In this document: piece after piece, positions 15,211 to 24,408 of the stretch
How the letters are laid out: each line of letters starts with the position of its first letter
Numbering within the stretch: position 1 is the first letter of the stretch
Assembly (NCBI RefSeq): GCF_042853465.1
Contig: NZ_AP031497.1
Location: 1,674,001-1,738,000, forward strand
Direction of reading: 5' to 3'
DNA: 64,000 nt
Source of the DNA: Simiduia litorea
GTDB lineage: Bacteria; Pseudomonadota; Gammaproteobacteria; Pseudomonadales; Cellvibrionaceae
The notes under the pieces: generated by a model
What the model was told of the DNA's origin: nothing
Database searches by the model: none
Seen by the model: the letters and a program-made list of their open reading frames with translations, nothing else
Made by a program: the position numbers and the translations under genes

Positions 15211-15304
15211 TGACTCGGGCGTCCTGCCCTCGGGGCGTTGCCCCAACGGCTTATCAGCCGTTGCCCAAATTCGTTCCTGACGAATTTGTCGAACCCGAGC
15301 GCGG
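15211..15304. repeat. tRNA-linked stem-loop repeat, best-preserved unit
   Basis: This unit of about 94 bp contains three successive hairpins: GGGGC-GTT-GCCCC, AACGGCT-TATC-AGCCGTT and AATTCGT-TCCTG-ACGAATT. It ends TCGAACCCGAGCGCGG, which on the minus strand resembles a tRNA T-loop. Flanking GGACGGG strings resemble the tRNA-Asp acceptor side. Open frames crossing it are artefacts. Confidence 0.75.
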
Positions 15305-15337
15305 TCTCTCGCACCCGTCCGGGCCACCAACACAAAC

Positions 15338-15367
15338 AAAAAAGCCCTCGCGAGGAGGGCTTTTTTG
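15338..15367 (-). terminator. Bidirectional intrinsic terminator after the tRNAs
   Basis: Stem GCCCTC/GAGGGC with a GCGAG loop, preceded by six A and followed by six T, so it can act in either direction. It lies 8 bases past the tRNA-Asp 3' end. Confidence 0.9.
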
Positions 15368-15374
15368 TTTGTAC

Positions 15375-15451
15375 TGGCGGACCGGACGGGACTCGAACCC
15401 GCGACCTCCGGCGTGACAGGCCGGCATTCTAACCAACTGAACTACCGGTCC
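15375..15451 (-). tRNA. tRNA-Asp (GTC)
   Basis: A 77-nt cloverleaf with encoded CCA. Acceptor GGACCGG pairs with CCGGTCC, the anticodon loop is CTGTCAC (GTC) on a CCGGC/GCCGG stem, and the T-loop is GGTTCGAGT. It is second in a two-tRNA transcript after tRNA-Val. A truncated copy lies at 6586-6644. Confidence 0.97.
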
Positions 15452-15497
15452 GCATAACCGGTTGGCGTAAGTAACTAATGTTACGTACTGCCTTATA

Positions 15498-15573
15498 TGG
15501 TGGGTGGTACAGGGGTCGAACCTGTGACCTACGCCTTGTAAGGGCGCCGCTCTACCAACTGAGCTAACCACCC
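15498..15573 (-). tRNA. tRNA-Val (TAC)
   Basis: A 76-nt cloverleaf with encoded CCA. Acceptor GGGTGGT pairs with ACCACCC, the D arm is GCTCAGTTGGTAGAGC, the anticodon loop CTTACAA reads TAC, and the T arm is CAGGTTCGACCCCTG. It is first in the transcript, 46 bases upstream of tRNA-Asp. Confidence 0.97.
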
Positions 15574-15591
15574 GTTGTTCAAGAGCCGCGT

Positions 15592-15619
15592 ATTCTACTG
15601 ATTAATCCACCTAGGTCAA
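15592..15619 (-). promoter_or_regulatory. Sigma-70 promoter of tRNA-Val/tRNA-Asp
   Basis: TTGACC (15614-15619) and TAGAAT (15592-15597) are separated by 16 bp. A GC-rich discriminator (ACGCGGC) follows, typical of stringently controlled stable-RNA promoters. Confidence 0.8.
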
Positions 15620-15738
15620 CAACCAAGTTGGGTTTTTTATAGGGTGTTCGCCGACTTTGGTGCTGCTGACATTGGTGTGTAGGCGTTGCTCAGTGGCGTT
15701 GTTATACTCCGCGCTACTTTTTGGGCTGTGAAAGAGGA

Positions 15739-16257
15739 ATGCCGGTGGCTATTGGTACTAACAGGGTGGCTAACGCAGGGGCTAGGGTGTCGAAAATAGG
15801 CGCCCTGTTGCTGTTGGGTGTGGCGTGTTTGTTGGCGTCTTTAGGTGCCCAGGCGGTGATCGACGTTTACGAGTTTAAAGATGAAAGCCTGCGCGCGCGC
15901 TATTTAGTGTTTGTGGAGGAAATGCGCTGCCCTAAGTGTCAGAACCAAAACCTCGCCGGTTCCGATTCGCCCATTGCTGGCGATTTGCGCAAAGAGCTGT
16001 ATCGGCTGCTCGACGAGGGTAAGACGGATGAAGAAATTGTGGATTTCATGGTGGCGCGCTACGGCGATTTTATCCTCTATAAGCCGCGGGTGCAGTGGAA
16101 TACCTATCTGCTCTGGGGCGCGCCCTTGGTGTTGCTCGGCTTGGGTTTGATTGTTGTGGTGGCGCTGGGTTGGGCTAATCGTCGCAAGGCCACAACGCCG
16201 GCTGTTATTAGCGCCGACGATCAGGCGCGACTCGACGCGCTATTAAAGAAGAAGTAA
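15739..16257 (+). CDS. ccmH: Cytochrome c maturation protein CcmH (CcmL-type thioredoxin-like)
   Basis: CcmH reduces or presents the CxxCH cysteines of apocytochrome c during haem attachment in the periplasm. The protein has a signal/anchor (about residues 18-38), then the conserved RCPKCQNQNLAGSDSPIAGDLR motif with the redox pair C64/C67. A C-terminal membrane helix follows (about 125-147) with a short cytosolic tail. The start is ATG 15739 or GTG 15745; GAGGA suits the GTG slightly better. It is followed 12 bases later by ccmI. The other ccm genes, normally directly upstream, are absent; tRNAs and accessory DNA lie there instead. Confidence 0.92.
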   Translation: MPVAIGTNRVANAGARVSKIGALLLLGVACLLASLGAQAVIDVYEFKDESLRARYLVFVEEMRCPKCQNQNLAGSDSPIAGDLRKELYRLLDEGKTDEEIVDFMVARYGDFILYKPRVQWNTYLLWGAPLVLLGLGLIVVVALGWANRRKATTPAVISADDQARLDALLKKK

Positions 16258-16269
16258 TAGGAAAAGTAG

Positions 16270-17517
16270 ATGACTGTATTTTGGATAGCGGCGCTGCTGA
16301 TGGCGTTGGTGGCGGGCGTTTTTATCTTATGGCCATTGCTTTTTAAAGGCCAAAGCGCGGCAGCAGGGCGGGGCGAGACCAATATCTCTATCTACCAAGG
16401 CCGCAAGGTCGAGTTGGATGCACAATTGGCGGCGGGCGAGTTGGATCAGCAATCTCACCAAGCCATGCTCGACGAGCTGAATTTTTTGTTGTTAGACGAC
16501 ACCCGAGAAGCCGACACCCTTGCGCCGGCGAAGAGCACCGTCAATACCAGCCTTTGGGTGCTATTACTGGCGGCGGTGCTCTTGCCCGTTGCCGCTGGGC
16601 TTTGGTATTGGCAGCATGGCGCCAGCCAAGAAGTGGCGCTGCGGGGCATGATGCAGCATATCGACAGCCCCCAAGATGCGGAACAGGTGGTGCAGGTGTT
16701 GCGCGGCACAGTGGCCAAAGACCCAGAAAATACCCAGAACTGGTTCATGCTTGCGCGCCTATATATGGAGCTTGGCCAGTACGCCGATGCCACCATGGCG
16801 TATTTAGAGGTGGTGAATCGCGAGCCGGAGGCGGCCGAAGTGGTGGCGGAAATGGCACAGGCGCTGTTTTTGGCATCGAATAACCAAATGACGCCGGAGG
16901 TGCGCAAGATCAACCAGCGCGCCCTGCAGCTCAACCCGGAAAATGGCACCTCGTTGGGCTTGGCGGGCATCGATGCCTTCGAGCAAAAACGCTACCAAGA
17001 GGCCATAGATCTGTGGCAGAAGGCCATGTCTAAATCCACGCCCGGCAGCCCAGCCTACAATGCGCTGCAAGGTGGCGTAGCCCGCGCCCAAGCGGCATTA
17101 GGTGGCGATGCGGCCGCAAGCGAACAGGTGGCTGGCGCCCAAGCACCGGCGAGTCAGCCCGATGCAAGCGCTAAGCCGAGCATTCAAGTGCGGGTTACCG
17201 CCGCCAGTCAGGTGCCGCTAAAGGGGCAAACCTTATTTGTCTACGCACGCGCTTGGCAGGGGGCGAAAATGCCACTAGCGATTCAGCGCCTGAATGCCAA
17301 TAGCTTGCCGTTAACGGTGACTTTGGACGACAGCATGGCGATGATGGCCGGCATGTCTCTGTCTAGCGCCGGGGAATTAGAAGTGATTGCACGGTTATCC
17401 GCGTCTGGCAGCCCGGCGCCGCAACCCGGCGATTGGCAGGCTGCAACAGGGCCTGTGAGCCTAGCGCAGGGCAGTGTGGCGCTGGATTTAGAGATTGCCA
17501 CTCAAGTGCCACAGTAG
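16270..17517 (+). CDS. ccmI: Cytochrome c biogenesis protein CcmI (CycH), TPR chaperone
   Basis: CcmI binds the C-terminus of apocytochrome c and delivers it to CcmF-CcmH. The 415-residue protein has an N-terminal membrane helix (WIAALLMALVAGVFILWPLLF), a cytosolic loop, and a second helix (about 97-114). A periplasmic TPR region follows (about 150-270: NWFMLARLYMELGQYADATMAYLEVVNREPEAA, and others). A C-terminal beta domain (about 295-412) starts at IQVRVTAASQVPLKGQTLFVYAR. It is co-transcribed with ccmH. Confidence 0.9.
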   Translation: MTVFWIAALLMALVAGVFILWPLLFKGQSAAAGRGETNISIYQGRKVELDAQLAAGELDQQSHQAMLDELNFLLLDDTREADTLAPAKSTVNTSLWVLLLAAVLLPVAAGLWYWQHGASQEVALRGMMQHIDSPQDAEQVVQVLRGTVAKDPENTQNWFMLARLYMELGQYADATMAYLEVVNREPEAAEVVAEMAQALFLASNNQMTPEVRKINQRALQLNPENGTSLGLAGIDAFEQKRYQEAIDLWQKAMSKSTPGSPAYNALQGGVARAQAALGGDAAASEQVAGAQAPASQPDASAKPSIQVRVTAASQVPLKGQTLFVYARAWQGAKMPLAIQRLNANSLPLTVTLDDSMAMMAGMSLSSAGELEVIARLSASGSPAPQPGDWQAATGPVSLAQGSVALDLEIATQVPQ

Positions 17518-17523
17518 GATGAA

Positions 17524-17555
17524 ATGGGGGCGACTTCTGTGTAGAATCGCCCCAT
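17524..17555 (+). terminator. Possible terminator hairpin after ccmI
   Basis: An ATGGGG...CCCCAT stem with CGA/TCG and TTCT/AGAA extensions and two bulges lies just past the ccmI stop. The T-run after it is weak (CTTT), so this is a possible rather than clear terminator. Confidence 0.4.
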
Positions 17556-17693
17556 CTTTGGGCGCCAAAACATGGCCGGCAGGGACAGCCTCCTAGGCGC
17601 GTCATGGACGCGCTGGTCGGCTGCCTCCCGTAAGGTTTAACTGCCCATAAATATAGAAAAATCAGTACCTTATTTAAAGAGTGAAACTGTTTC

Positions 17694-20600
17694 ATGCGGC
17701 TTAAATGTATCAAGCTGGCCGGGTTCAAATCCTTCGTGGACCCAACCACCGTAAATTTCCCGTCCAACTTAGGTGCCGTGGTCGGCCCGAACGGTTGTGG
17801 CAAATCAAACATTATTGATGCCGTGCGCTGGGTGATGGGTGAGTCTTCCGCGAAGAACCTGCGCGGCGAGAACATGACCGATGTTATTTTTAATGGCTCA
17901 GCTGGCCGCAAGCCGGTGGGGCAGGCCTCCATCGAATTGGTATTCGATAACTCGGAAGGCAAGTTACTGGGCGAATACGCCAGCTACGCCGAAATCTCTA
18001 TTCGCCGCAAGGTGACCCGCGACTCGCAAAACTTTTACTACCTAAACGGCAACAAGTGCCGGCGCCGCGACATCACCGATATCTTCTTGGGCACCGGCCT
18101 AGGCCCGCGCTCCTATGCGATTATCGAGCAGGGCATGATCTCCCGTTTGATCGAAGCGCGGCCAGAAGATCTGCGTATTTTCATCGAGGAAGCGGCCGGT
18201 ATTTCCAAGTACAAAGAGCGCCGTCGCGATACCGAAAACCGGATTCGTCGCACCCATGAAAACCTCGAGCGCTTAACCGATATTCGCGACGAGTTAGAGC
18301 GCCAAATATCGCGCCTTGAACGCCAAGCCCAAGCGGCGGAAAAATACGGCGAGTACAAAAAAGAAGAGCGCGAGTTAAAAGCGCAATTGCAAGCCTTGCG
18401 CTACCGCGTGTTGGCGGAGCAAGTGGCAGTGAAGCGCACGGCTATTCGCGAGTTGGAAGTTGATGTCGAAGCCTTCGTGTCGGCGCAAGTGAATAAAGAC
18501 ACGTTGATCGAAAAATATCGGGTGCAGTACACAGAACTTGGCGACAAGTTTAACGAAGTGCAGGGTCGTTATTACGCTATTGGCTCAGACATTGCCCGCA
18601 TCGAACAAACCATTACCCACACCCAAGATCGCGTGCGCCAGTTGACGGTCGATCTTGAGCAAACCCGCCGAGACTGCAAAGAAGCAGAAGAACACTTGCG
18701 CTTGGATTCCGATAAAGCCGAGGGCTGGCAGGCCGAGTTGTTGGAAATTGAACCAGAATTAGAAATGGTGCAATCGGCCGGCGATAACTCTGGCGAGTTG
18801 TTGTTGGAAGCTGAAGAGCAGATGCAGCAGTGGCAAATGGAGTGGGACGAATTTAACCAACGCGCATCTGAACCGCGGCAAAAAGCCGAGGTACAGCAGT
18901 CGCGCATTCAGCATTTAGAGCAGGTGCAATCGCGTTTGCTCGAGCGCATTCGCAAGCTCGATGAAGAAAAATCGCAACTCACCGCCGGCGATGTGGAAGA
19001 AGAAATTGCCGAGTTGAGCGAACAGTTATCTGAGCTTGAACTCGACGGCGAAGAGAAGCGCGATCGCAATGAGCAAATTGGCGACGACATTAACGAGCTG
19101 CGCGAAGCCAACAACCAGATTAGCAACACGCTGGATGAAAAGAAAAGCCGTTTGCAAACCTTGCGCGGCCGCCATGCGTCGCTCGAAGCCTTGCAGCAGG
19201 CAGCCCTAGGCGAGCAAAACAAGGTAGTGACGCGCTGGTTGGAAAATCAAAACCTCGCAGACAAACCGCGTTTAGCCGAAGGCTTGCGCGTGCGCGACGG
19301 CTGGGATAAAGCGGTGGAAACCGTGCTGGGCAATAATTTGCAGGCCGTGTGCACCGATGGTTTAGATTCTGTTGCGGCGGTATTAGACAGCCTAACCCAA
19401 GGCCAGTTGTTGTTAGTTGATGGCTCGGCGCAAGTGACAGCTGCGGCGTCGACCAAGGCCACCACCTTAGATTCCTTTATTGAAGCCGATGTCAGCATCG
19501 CGTCTTTGGTGGGTCAAGTTTACGCGGTGGAATCCTTAGCCGAGGCCTTGGCACTGCGTTCAAACCTGAGCGCTAACGAATCGGTTATCACCAAAGATGC
19601 CATCTGGATTGGCCCCAACTGGCTGCGTGTTGTGCGCGATACCGATGCCACTGCCGGTGTGATCGCGCGCAAGCAAGAGCTGGAGGAAATTTCTGCGGAA
19701 ATTACCGAGCTAGAAGCGTTAGTTGCCAGCCAGTCCGAACAACAAAGCCTTGGCCGCGAGCGCTTGAAAGAACTTGAGCAAAGCCGCGAGCAGTTGCGCC
19801 GCGCCTTAGATGAGCACGGCAAGCGGTTTAGTGAATTAAAGGCGCAGCTGTCTGGCCGGCAGGTGCGGGTAGAGCAAATTCTTGAGCGCAAAAAACGCAT
19901 CACCTCGGAAGTGAGCGAAGCGCGCGAACAAATGGAGCTAGAGGCGGAGAATCTCTCCGAGGCGCGAATGACCTTGGAAGAGGCCATCGATGCCATGGAG
20001 CGCGATACCGGTAAGCGCGAGGAATTAATGACGCGACGCGATGGTATTCGCGCCAAGTTGGATGAAGCGAGGCAAAAGGCCCGTCACGATAAAGATCGCA
20101 GCCATGAACTGGCCATGCGCGTGCAATCGCTACGCACCCAGTTGCAAGCGATTCAATCCGGTATGTCGCGCTTGCAGGAGCAGTCGGTGCGCTTGTCCGA
20201 GCGTCGCGAGCAGCTTGAAGCGGCCTTGTCGGATAATCACGATCCAATCGAAGAGTACAAACTCGAGCTTGAAGCGCTGCTGGAAAAGCGTGTCAGCATT
20301 GAAGCCGAGTTGGGTACCGCCCGCAAAGCGTTAGAAACGGTAGAGCACGATTTACGCGCTGCCGAACAGCAGCGCAACCGCGCCGAGCAAGACGTGCAAA
20401 AAGTGCGCGGCAACTTGGAGCAAGAACGCCTGGCGGCACAAACCTTGGAAGTGCAGAAGCAAGGTTTCGAAAACCAGCTCAAAGAAGAAGAGTTCGAGCT
20501 GGAGGCGCTGCTGGAAGCCCTGCCCGAAGACGCACAAGAAGAGCCCATGGTGCAGACGCTGGAGCAAATCGGCAATCGCATCACGCGCTTAGGCCCCATT

Positions 20601-21203
20601 AACTTGGCAGCCATTGAAGAATACAAATCAGAATCCGAGCGCAAACATTATTTGGATGCGCAGAATGCCGATTTGATGGAAGCGCTGGACACCTTGGAAA
20701 ACGCGATTCGCCGTATCGATCGCGAAACTCGCACCCGCTTTAAAGAAACCTTTGATCAGGTCAACAGCGGTTTACAAGAGCTTTTCCCGAAAGTGTTCGG
20801 TGGCGGTCACGCCTATTTAGAGTTAACCGGCGAAGATTTATTAGACACGGGTATCGCCATCATGGCGCGGCCACCGGGCAAGCGAAACAGCACCATACAC
20901 TTGCTCAGCGGTGGTGAAAAAGCGCTCACGGCCATTGCCTTGGTATTCTCTATTTTCCGCTTGAACCCAGCACCTTTCTGTATGTTGGATGAGGTGGATG
21001 CGCCACTCGATGATGCAAACGTAGGTCGATATGCGCGCATGGTTGAAGAGATGTCGGCCCATGTACAGTTTATTTATATTACCCATAATAAGATTGCCAT
21101 GGAGATGGCGCATCAATTACTGGGTGTGACTATGCATGAGCCTGGTGTGTCTCGCTTGGTAACAGTGGATGTGGAGGAAGCAGCTGAACTTGCTGCGTCC
21201 TAA
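17694..21203 (+). CDS. smc: Chromosome segregation ATPase SMC
   Basis: SMC forms the ring of bacterial condensin with ScpA/ScpB and extrudes DNA loops. All parts are visible in the 1169 residues. Walker A is GPNGCGKS (31-38). Long coiled coils cover about 170-500 and 660-1000. A hinge at about 515-640 contains the GWDKAVETVLGNNLQAV region. The ABC signature is LLSGGEKALTAIALVF and Walker B is FCMLDEVDAPLDDANV. Length is normal. It is followed by zipA and ligA, the order seen in Pseudomonas and relatives. Confidence 0.97.
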   Translation: MRLKCIKLAGFKSFVDPTTVNFPSNLGAVVGPNGCGKSNIIDAVRWVMGESSAKNLRGENMTDVIFNGSAGRKPVGQASIELVFDNSEGKLLGEYASYAEISIRRKVTRDSQNFYYLNGNKCRRRDITDIFLGTGLGPRSYAIIEQGMISRLIEARPEDLRIFIEEAAGISKYKERRRDTENRIRRTHENLERLTDIRDELERQISRLERQAQAAEKYGEYKKEERELKAQLQALRYRVLAEQVAVKRTAIRELEVDVEAFVSAQVNKDTLIEKYRVQYTELGDKFNEVQGRYYAIGSDIARIEQTITHTQDRVRQLTVDLEQTRRDCKEAEEHLRLDSDKAEGWQAELLEIEPELEMVQSAGDNSGELLLEAEEQMQQWQMEWDEFNQRASEPRQKAEVQQSRIQHLEQVQSRLLERIRKLDEEKSQLTAGDVEEEIAELSEQLSELELDGEEKRDRNEQIGDDINELREANNQISNTLDEKKSRLQTLRGRHASLEALQQAALGEQNKVVTRWLENQNLADKPRLAEGLRVRDGWDKAVETVLGNNLQAVCTDGLDSVAAVLDSLTQGQLLLVDGSAQVTAAASTKATTLDSFIEADVSIASLVGQVYAVESLAEALALRSNLSANESVITKDAIWIGPNWLRVVRDTDATAGVIARKQELEEISAEITELEALVASQSEQQSLGRERLKELEQSREQLRRALDEHGKRFSELKAQLSGRQVRVEQILERKKRITSEVSEAREQMELEAENLSEARMTLEEAIDAMERDTGKREELMTRRDGIRAKLDEARQKARHDKDRSHELAMRVQSLRTQLQAIQSGMSRLQEQSVRLSERREQLEAALSDNHDPIEEYKLELEALLEKRVSIEAELGTARKALETVEHDLRAAEQQRNRAEQDVQKVRGNLEQERLAAQTLEVQKQGFENQLKEEEFELEALLEALPEDAQEEPMVQTLEQIGNRITRLGPINLAAIEEYKSESERKHYLDAQNADLMEALDTLENAIRRIDRETRTRFKETFDQVNSGLQELFPKVFGGGHAYLELTGEDLLDTGIAIMARPPGKRNSTIHLLSGGEKALTAIALVFSIFRLNPAPFCMLDEVDAPLDDANVGRYARMVEEMSAHVQFIYITHNKIAMEMAHQLLGVTMHEPGVSRLVTVDVEEAAELAAS

Positions 21204-21273
21204 TTAATAACTGAGATGTGTTCGACGCAAATTATGAAAGACTTTACTACTGACGCTACGAAAGGATTTCGCC

Positions 21274-22332
21274 ATGCGTGAATGGTTAACTGTCATTATC
21301 GCTTGTTTGATTATCGGCGTATTACTGGATGGCCTTAGGCGCATGCGCGCGGCTAAACGCGGCGACATGAAAATGTCACTGAGCATGCACAAGGGCACCA
21401 ATAAGGATGACCTAGCGGCTTACGGCAGCGAGTTGCCAAACGGTGGCGCACGCGTTGTGGCTAAGCGCGAAGCACTGGCGGCGAAACAAAAGGCTCCCAG
21501 CCCGCAGCCCACAAAACCTGCCGCTAAGGCGCCAGCGGCTAAAGCAACCCCAACAAAACCTGCCAAGCCTGTTGCGCCGCCGGTTACCCAAGCTGAATTG
21601 GATTTGGATCAGCATGTGCCCTTGTTGATGAATGTTGACGACGATCCAGCGGCCGAGCCTTTGGATATATTTGACGATGATGAAAACCGGCGTGAGCCGA
21701 GTTTCAGCGCCCGCGCCGATGTAGATGATGAGATTGATGCGGCCGATGCGATTGAAACAGAGGATGACGTTGTTGAAGACGAGCAGGACGATTACGATAA
21801 AGTGCTGTTTTCTGGCCGCAGCGACCCAGTGAAAACACAAGAGCCGACTACCACAAGTTTTACCGCGGCAGACGAGGGTATCGACGAGGTCGAGCCCGAA
21901 GAAGTGTTCGTGATTAATGTGATGGCGCCAAAAGGCGAGGTGTTTATTGGCGAGGCGATAAAAGACGCGATCTTAACCGCCGGCATGCGCTTTGGTTCGC
22001 GCAAGATTTTTCATATGCATGAGGATCTTGATGGCGAAGGTGCCATTCAATTTAGTTTAGTGAATATGGTGCAGCCTGGTGTATTTGATCTGCACAAGAT
22101 GGATCAAATTGAAACGCCGGGCCTGAGTTTATTCATGACTTTGCCGTCCGAGGCAGAGAGTTTGCCGGCCTATGAAGCTATGGTAAAAGCGGCCAGATTT
22201 TTGGCCGAAGATTTAGGCGGTGAATTGCGCGATGAACAGCACAGCACCTTAACAGCGCAAACCATAGAACATAATCGAGCCCGGGTCTCGGAATACGAGC
22301 GCAAGCAACAGCTTGCCAAAGCCCGTCAATAA
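21274..22332 (+). CDS. zipA: Cell division protein ZipA
   Basis: ZipA tethers FtsZ to the inner membrane. The 352-residue protein has an N-terminal membrane helix (WLTVIIACLIIGVLLDGLRRMR). A Lys/Ala/Pro-rich then acidic linker follows (about 60-205). The C-terminal FtsZ-binding domain (about 210-340) starts FVINVMAPKGEVFIGEAIKDAIL. The ATG has AAGGA upstream. It lies between smc and ligA, the usual arrangement; a terminator-like hairpin follows directly. Confidence 0.95.
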   Translation: MREWLTVIIACLIIGVLLDGLRRMRAAKRGDMKMSLSMHKGTNKDDLAAYGSELPNGGARVVAKREALAAKQKAPSPQPTKPAAKAPAAKATPTKPAKPVAPPVTQAELDLDQHVPLLMNVDDDPAAEPLDIFDDDENRREPSFSARADVDDEIDAADAIETEDDVVEDEQDDYDKVLFSGRSDPVKTQEPTTTSFTAADEGIDEVEPEEVFVINVMAPKGEVFIGEAIKDAILTAGMRFGSRKIFHMHEDLDGEGAIQFSLVNMVQPGVFDLHKMDQIETPGLSLFMTLPSEAESLPAYEAMVKAARFLAEDLGGELRDEQHSTLTAQTIEHNRARVSEYERKQQLAKARQ

Positions 22333-22338
22333 ACATCT

Positions 22339-22360
22339 AAGGCGCTACGGCGCCTTTTTT
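22339..22360 (+). terminator. Intrinsic terminator between zipA and ligA
   Basis: Stem AAGGCGC/GCGCCTT with a short loop and six T. It ends 15 bases before the ligA ATG, leaving little room for a separate ligA promoter downstream; ligA is probably reached by read-through or from a promoter inside zipA. Confidence 0.8.
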
Positions 22361-22374
22361 ACATAAGAAAATGT

Positions 22375-24408
22375 ATGAGTGTTGAAACCTTGTTGGCTGA
22401 ATACGAAGCCTTGAAGTCACAGTTGAATTACCACAACTATCGCTATTATGTGTTGGATGATCCGCAGTTGCCGGATGTCGAATACGATCGCCTGATGCAG
22501 CGTTTACAAAATATTGAAGCCCAGCAACCTGAGTGGGTTAGTGCCGACTCGCCCAGTCAGCGCGTGGGAGCGGAGCCACTCAGCGCCTTTTCGCAAGTGA
22601 CGCACGCAGTACCCATGTTGTCGCTCGATAATGCCTTCGACGAACAAGACATGCTCGATTTTAATAAGCGCCTACAAGATCGTTTAAAAAGTAAAGACGA
22701 TATTGAGTATGCCTGCGAACCAAAATTGGATGGCATCGCCGTGAGTTTGCTGTACCGAGATGGACTGTTGGTGCAGGCGGCTACCCGTGGCGATGGTGCC
22801 GTGGGCGAAGATATTACCGTCAATGTGCGCACCATCGGCTCTGTGCCTTTGCGTTTACAAGGCCAAGGTTTTCCGCCGGTGTTAGAGGTGCGGGGTGAAA
22901 TCTATATGCCGCGGGCCGGTTTTGATTTGCTCAATGAAAAGGCCCGCGAGCGCGGCGAAAAAACCTTCGTCAATCCGCGTAACGCCGCGGCGGGAAGTTT
23001 GCGTCAGCTCGATCCTAAAATTACCGCCAGCCGGCCACTGCAATTTTGCTGCTATAACGTTGGCTTGGTTGAAGGCGCCGACTTACCTGAGCGCCACACC
23101 GATGTATTACTGGCCTTAAGTACTTGGGGTTTTTTAATTAACGCAGAAATGCGCGCCGTAATGGGCGTACAGGGTTGCTTGGCCTATTTTGCTGAGTTGG
23201 GTGAAAAACGCCAAGGCTTGAGTTACGACATCGACGGTATTGTGTTTAAAGTCAATCACCGCGCCCTACAACAACAGTTGGGTTTTGTTGCACGCGCGCC
23301 GCGCTGGGCGATTGCCCATAAATTTCCCGCACAAGAAGAAATGACCCAGCTGTTAGATGTGGAATTTCAGGTGGGAAGGACCGGTGCGATTACACCTGTG
23401 GCGCGGTTAGAACCGGTGTTCGTTGGCGGTGTGACTGTGTCGAATGCAACGCTGCACAATCGCGATGAAATCGAGCGCTTGGGCGTCATGATTGGCGACA
23501 CAGTGATTGTCCGTCGCGCGGGCGATGTGATCCCGCAAGTGGCCTCGGTTATTATCAGCAAACGCCAGGCCAATGCGCGACCGGTTATTTTTCCCAGTCT
23601 TTGCCCAGTCTGTGAATCACCCGTGGTGCAAGTGGAGGGTGAGGCTGCAGTTCGCTGCTCCGGCGGCGCCGTTTGCCCGGCGCAGGTGAAAGAGGGGATA
23701 AAGCATTACGTGTCGCGCAAGGCCTTAGATGTCGATGGCTTAGGCGATAAGTTGGTCGAACAATTAGTGGATGAAGGTTTAGTGACTGCCATCGCCGATC
23801 TCTATTCTTTACACGAGAAAAGAGCGCAATTATTGGCGCTAGAGCGGATGGGAGAAAAGTCTGCCGACAATTTACTGGCTGCCATTGAAACCAGTAAAAA
23901 AACCAGCCTAGCTAAATTTTTATTCGGTCTTGGTATGCGCGAAGTGGGCGAGGCAACGGCAAGATCGTTGGCCGCGCATTTTGGTAAACTTGAGGCATTA
24001 ATCGGCGCGTCGAAAGAGAATTTGCTAGCGATTGATGACATAGGCCCAGTGTCGGCTGAGTCTATTGTGGCTTTTTTCGCAGACGAAAAACAACGTCAAC
24101 AAGTGCACGCATTAATCGCGGCCGGCGTAACTTGGCCCGAGCATGAACCTGCTGCTAAAGACGCCTTATTACTCGCCGGTCAAACCTGGGTGTTAACCGG
24201 TAGCCTTGAAACCTTGAGTCGCGACGAGGCGAAAGAAAAACTCTTGGCGCTTGGTGCCAAAGTGGCTGGTAGTGTCTCGGCCAAAACTCATGTGGTGGTA
24301 GCTGGGCCAGGTGCGGGTTCAAAGTTGGCCAAGGCGCAAGCGCTTGGTATCGAGGTGCTCGACGAAGCCGGGTTATTGGAAAAATTTACACAGTGGGGTG
24401 TGAGCTAA
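22375..24408 (+). CDS. ligA: NAD-dependent DNA ligase LigA
   Basis: LigA seals nicks during replication and repair using NAD. The 677-residue protein has the Ia domain (NYRYYVLDDPQLPDVEYDRL). The adenylation site is CEPKLDG with Lys117. An OB fold follows, then a four-cysteine zinc finger (CPVC...CSGG.VCPAQ, about 408-435), helix-hairpin-helix repeats (about 470-580) and a BRCT domain (about 598-672). Length and motifs are normal. Its TAA overlaps the next gene's ATG (TAATG). Confidence 0.97.
   Translation: MSVETLLAEYEALKSQLNYHNYRYYVLDDPQLPDVEYDRLMQRLQNIEAQQPEWVSADSPSQRVGAEPLSAFSQVTHAVPMLSLDNAFDEQDMLDFNKRLQDRLKSKDDIEYACEPKLDGIAVSLLYRDGLLVQAATRGDGAVGEDITVNVRTIGSVPLRLQGQGFPPVLEVRGEIYMPRAGFDLLNEKARERGEKTFVNPRNAAAGSLRQLDPKITASRPLQFCCYNVGLVEGADLPERHTDVLLALSTWGFLINAEMRAVMGVQGCLAYFAELGEKRQGLSYDIDGIVFKVNHRALQQQLGFVARAPRWAIAHKFPAQEEMTQLLDVEFQVGRTGAITPVARLEPVFVGGVTVSNATLHNRDEIERLGVMIGDTVIVRRAGDVIPQVASVIISKRQANARPVIFPSLCPVCESPVVQVEGEAAVRCSGGAVCPAQVKEGIKHYVSRKALDVDGLGDKLVEQLVDEGLVTAIADLYSLHEKRAQLLALERMGEKSADNLLAAIETSKKTSLAKFLFGLGMREVGEATARSLAAHFGKLEALIGASKENLLAIDDIGPVSAESIVAFFADEKQRQQVHALIAAGVTWPEHEPAAKDALLLAGQTWVLTGSLETLSRDEAKEKLLALGAKVAGSVSAKTHVVVAGPGAGSKLAKAQALGIEVLDEAGLLEKFTQWGVS

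Noticed and set aside
14522..15374. Search for an integron integrase or attI
   Set aside because: No reading frame of adequate length with tyrosine-recombinase motifs occurs on either strand of this flank.
15254..15571. 105-residue minus-strand open frame and overlapping short frames at 15210-15432
   Set aside because: They translate across tRNA-Asp, tRNA-Val and the repeat units; such peptides are well-known artefacts of tRNA genes.
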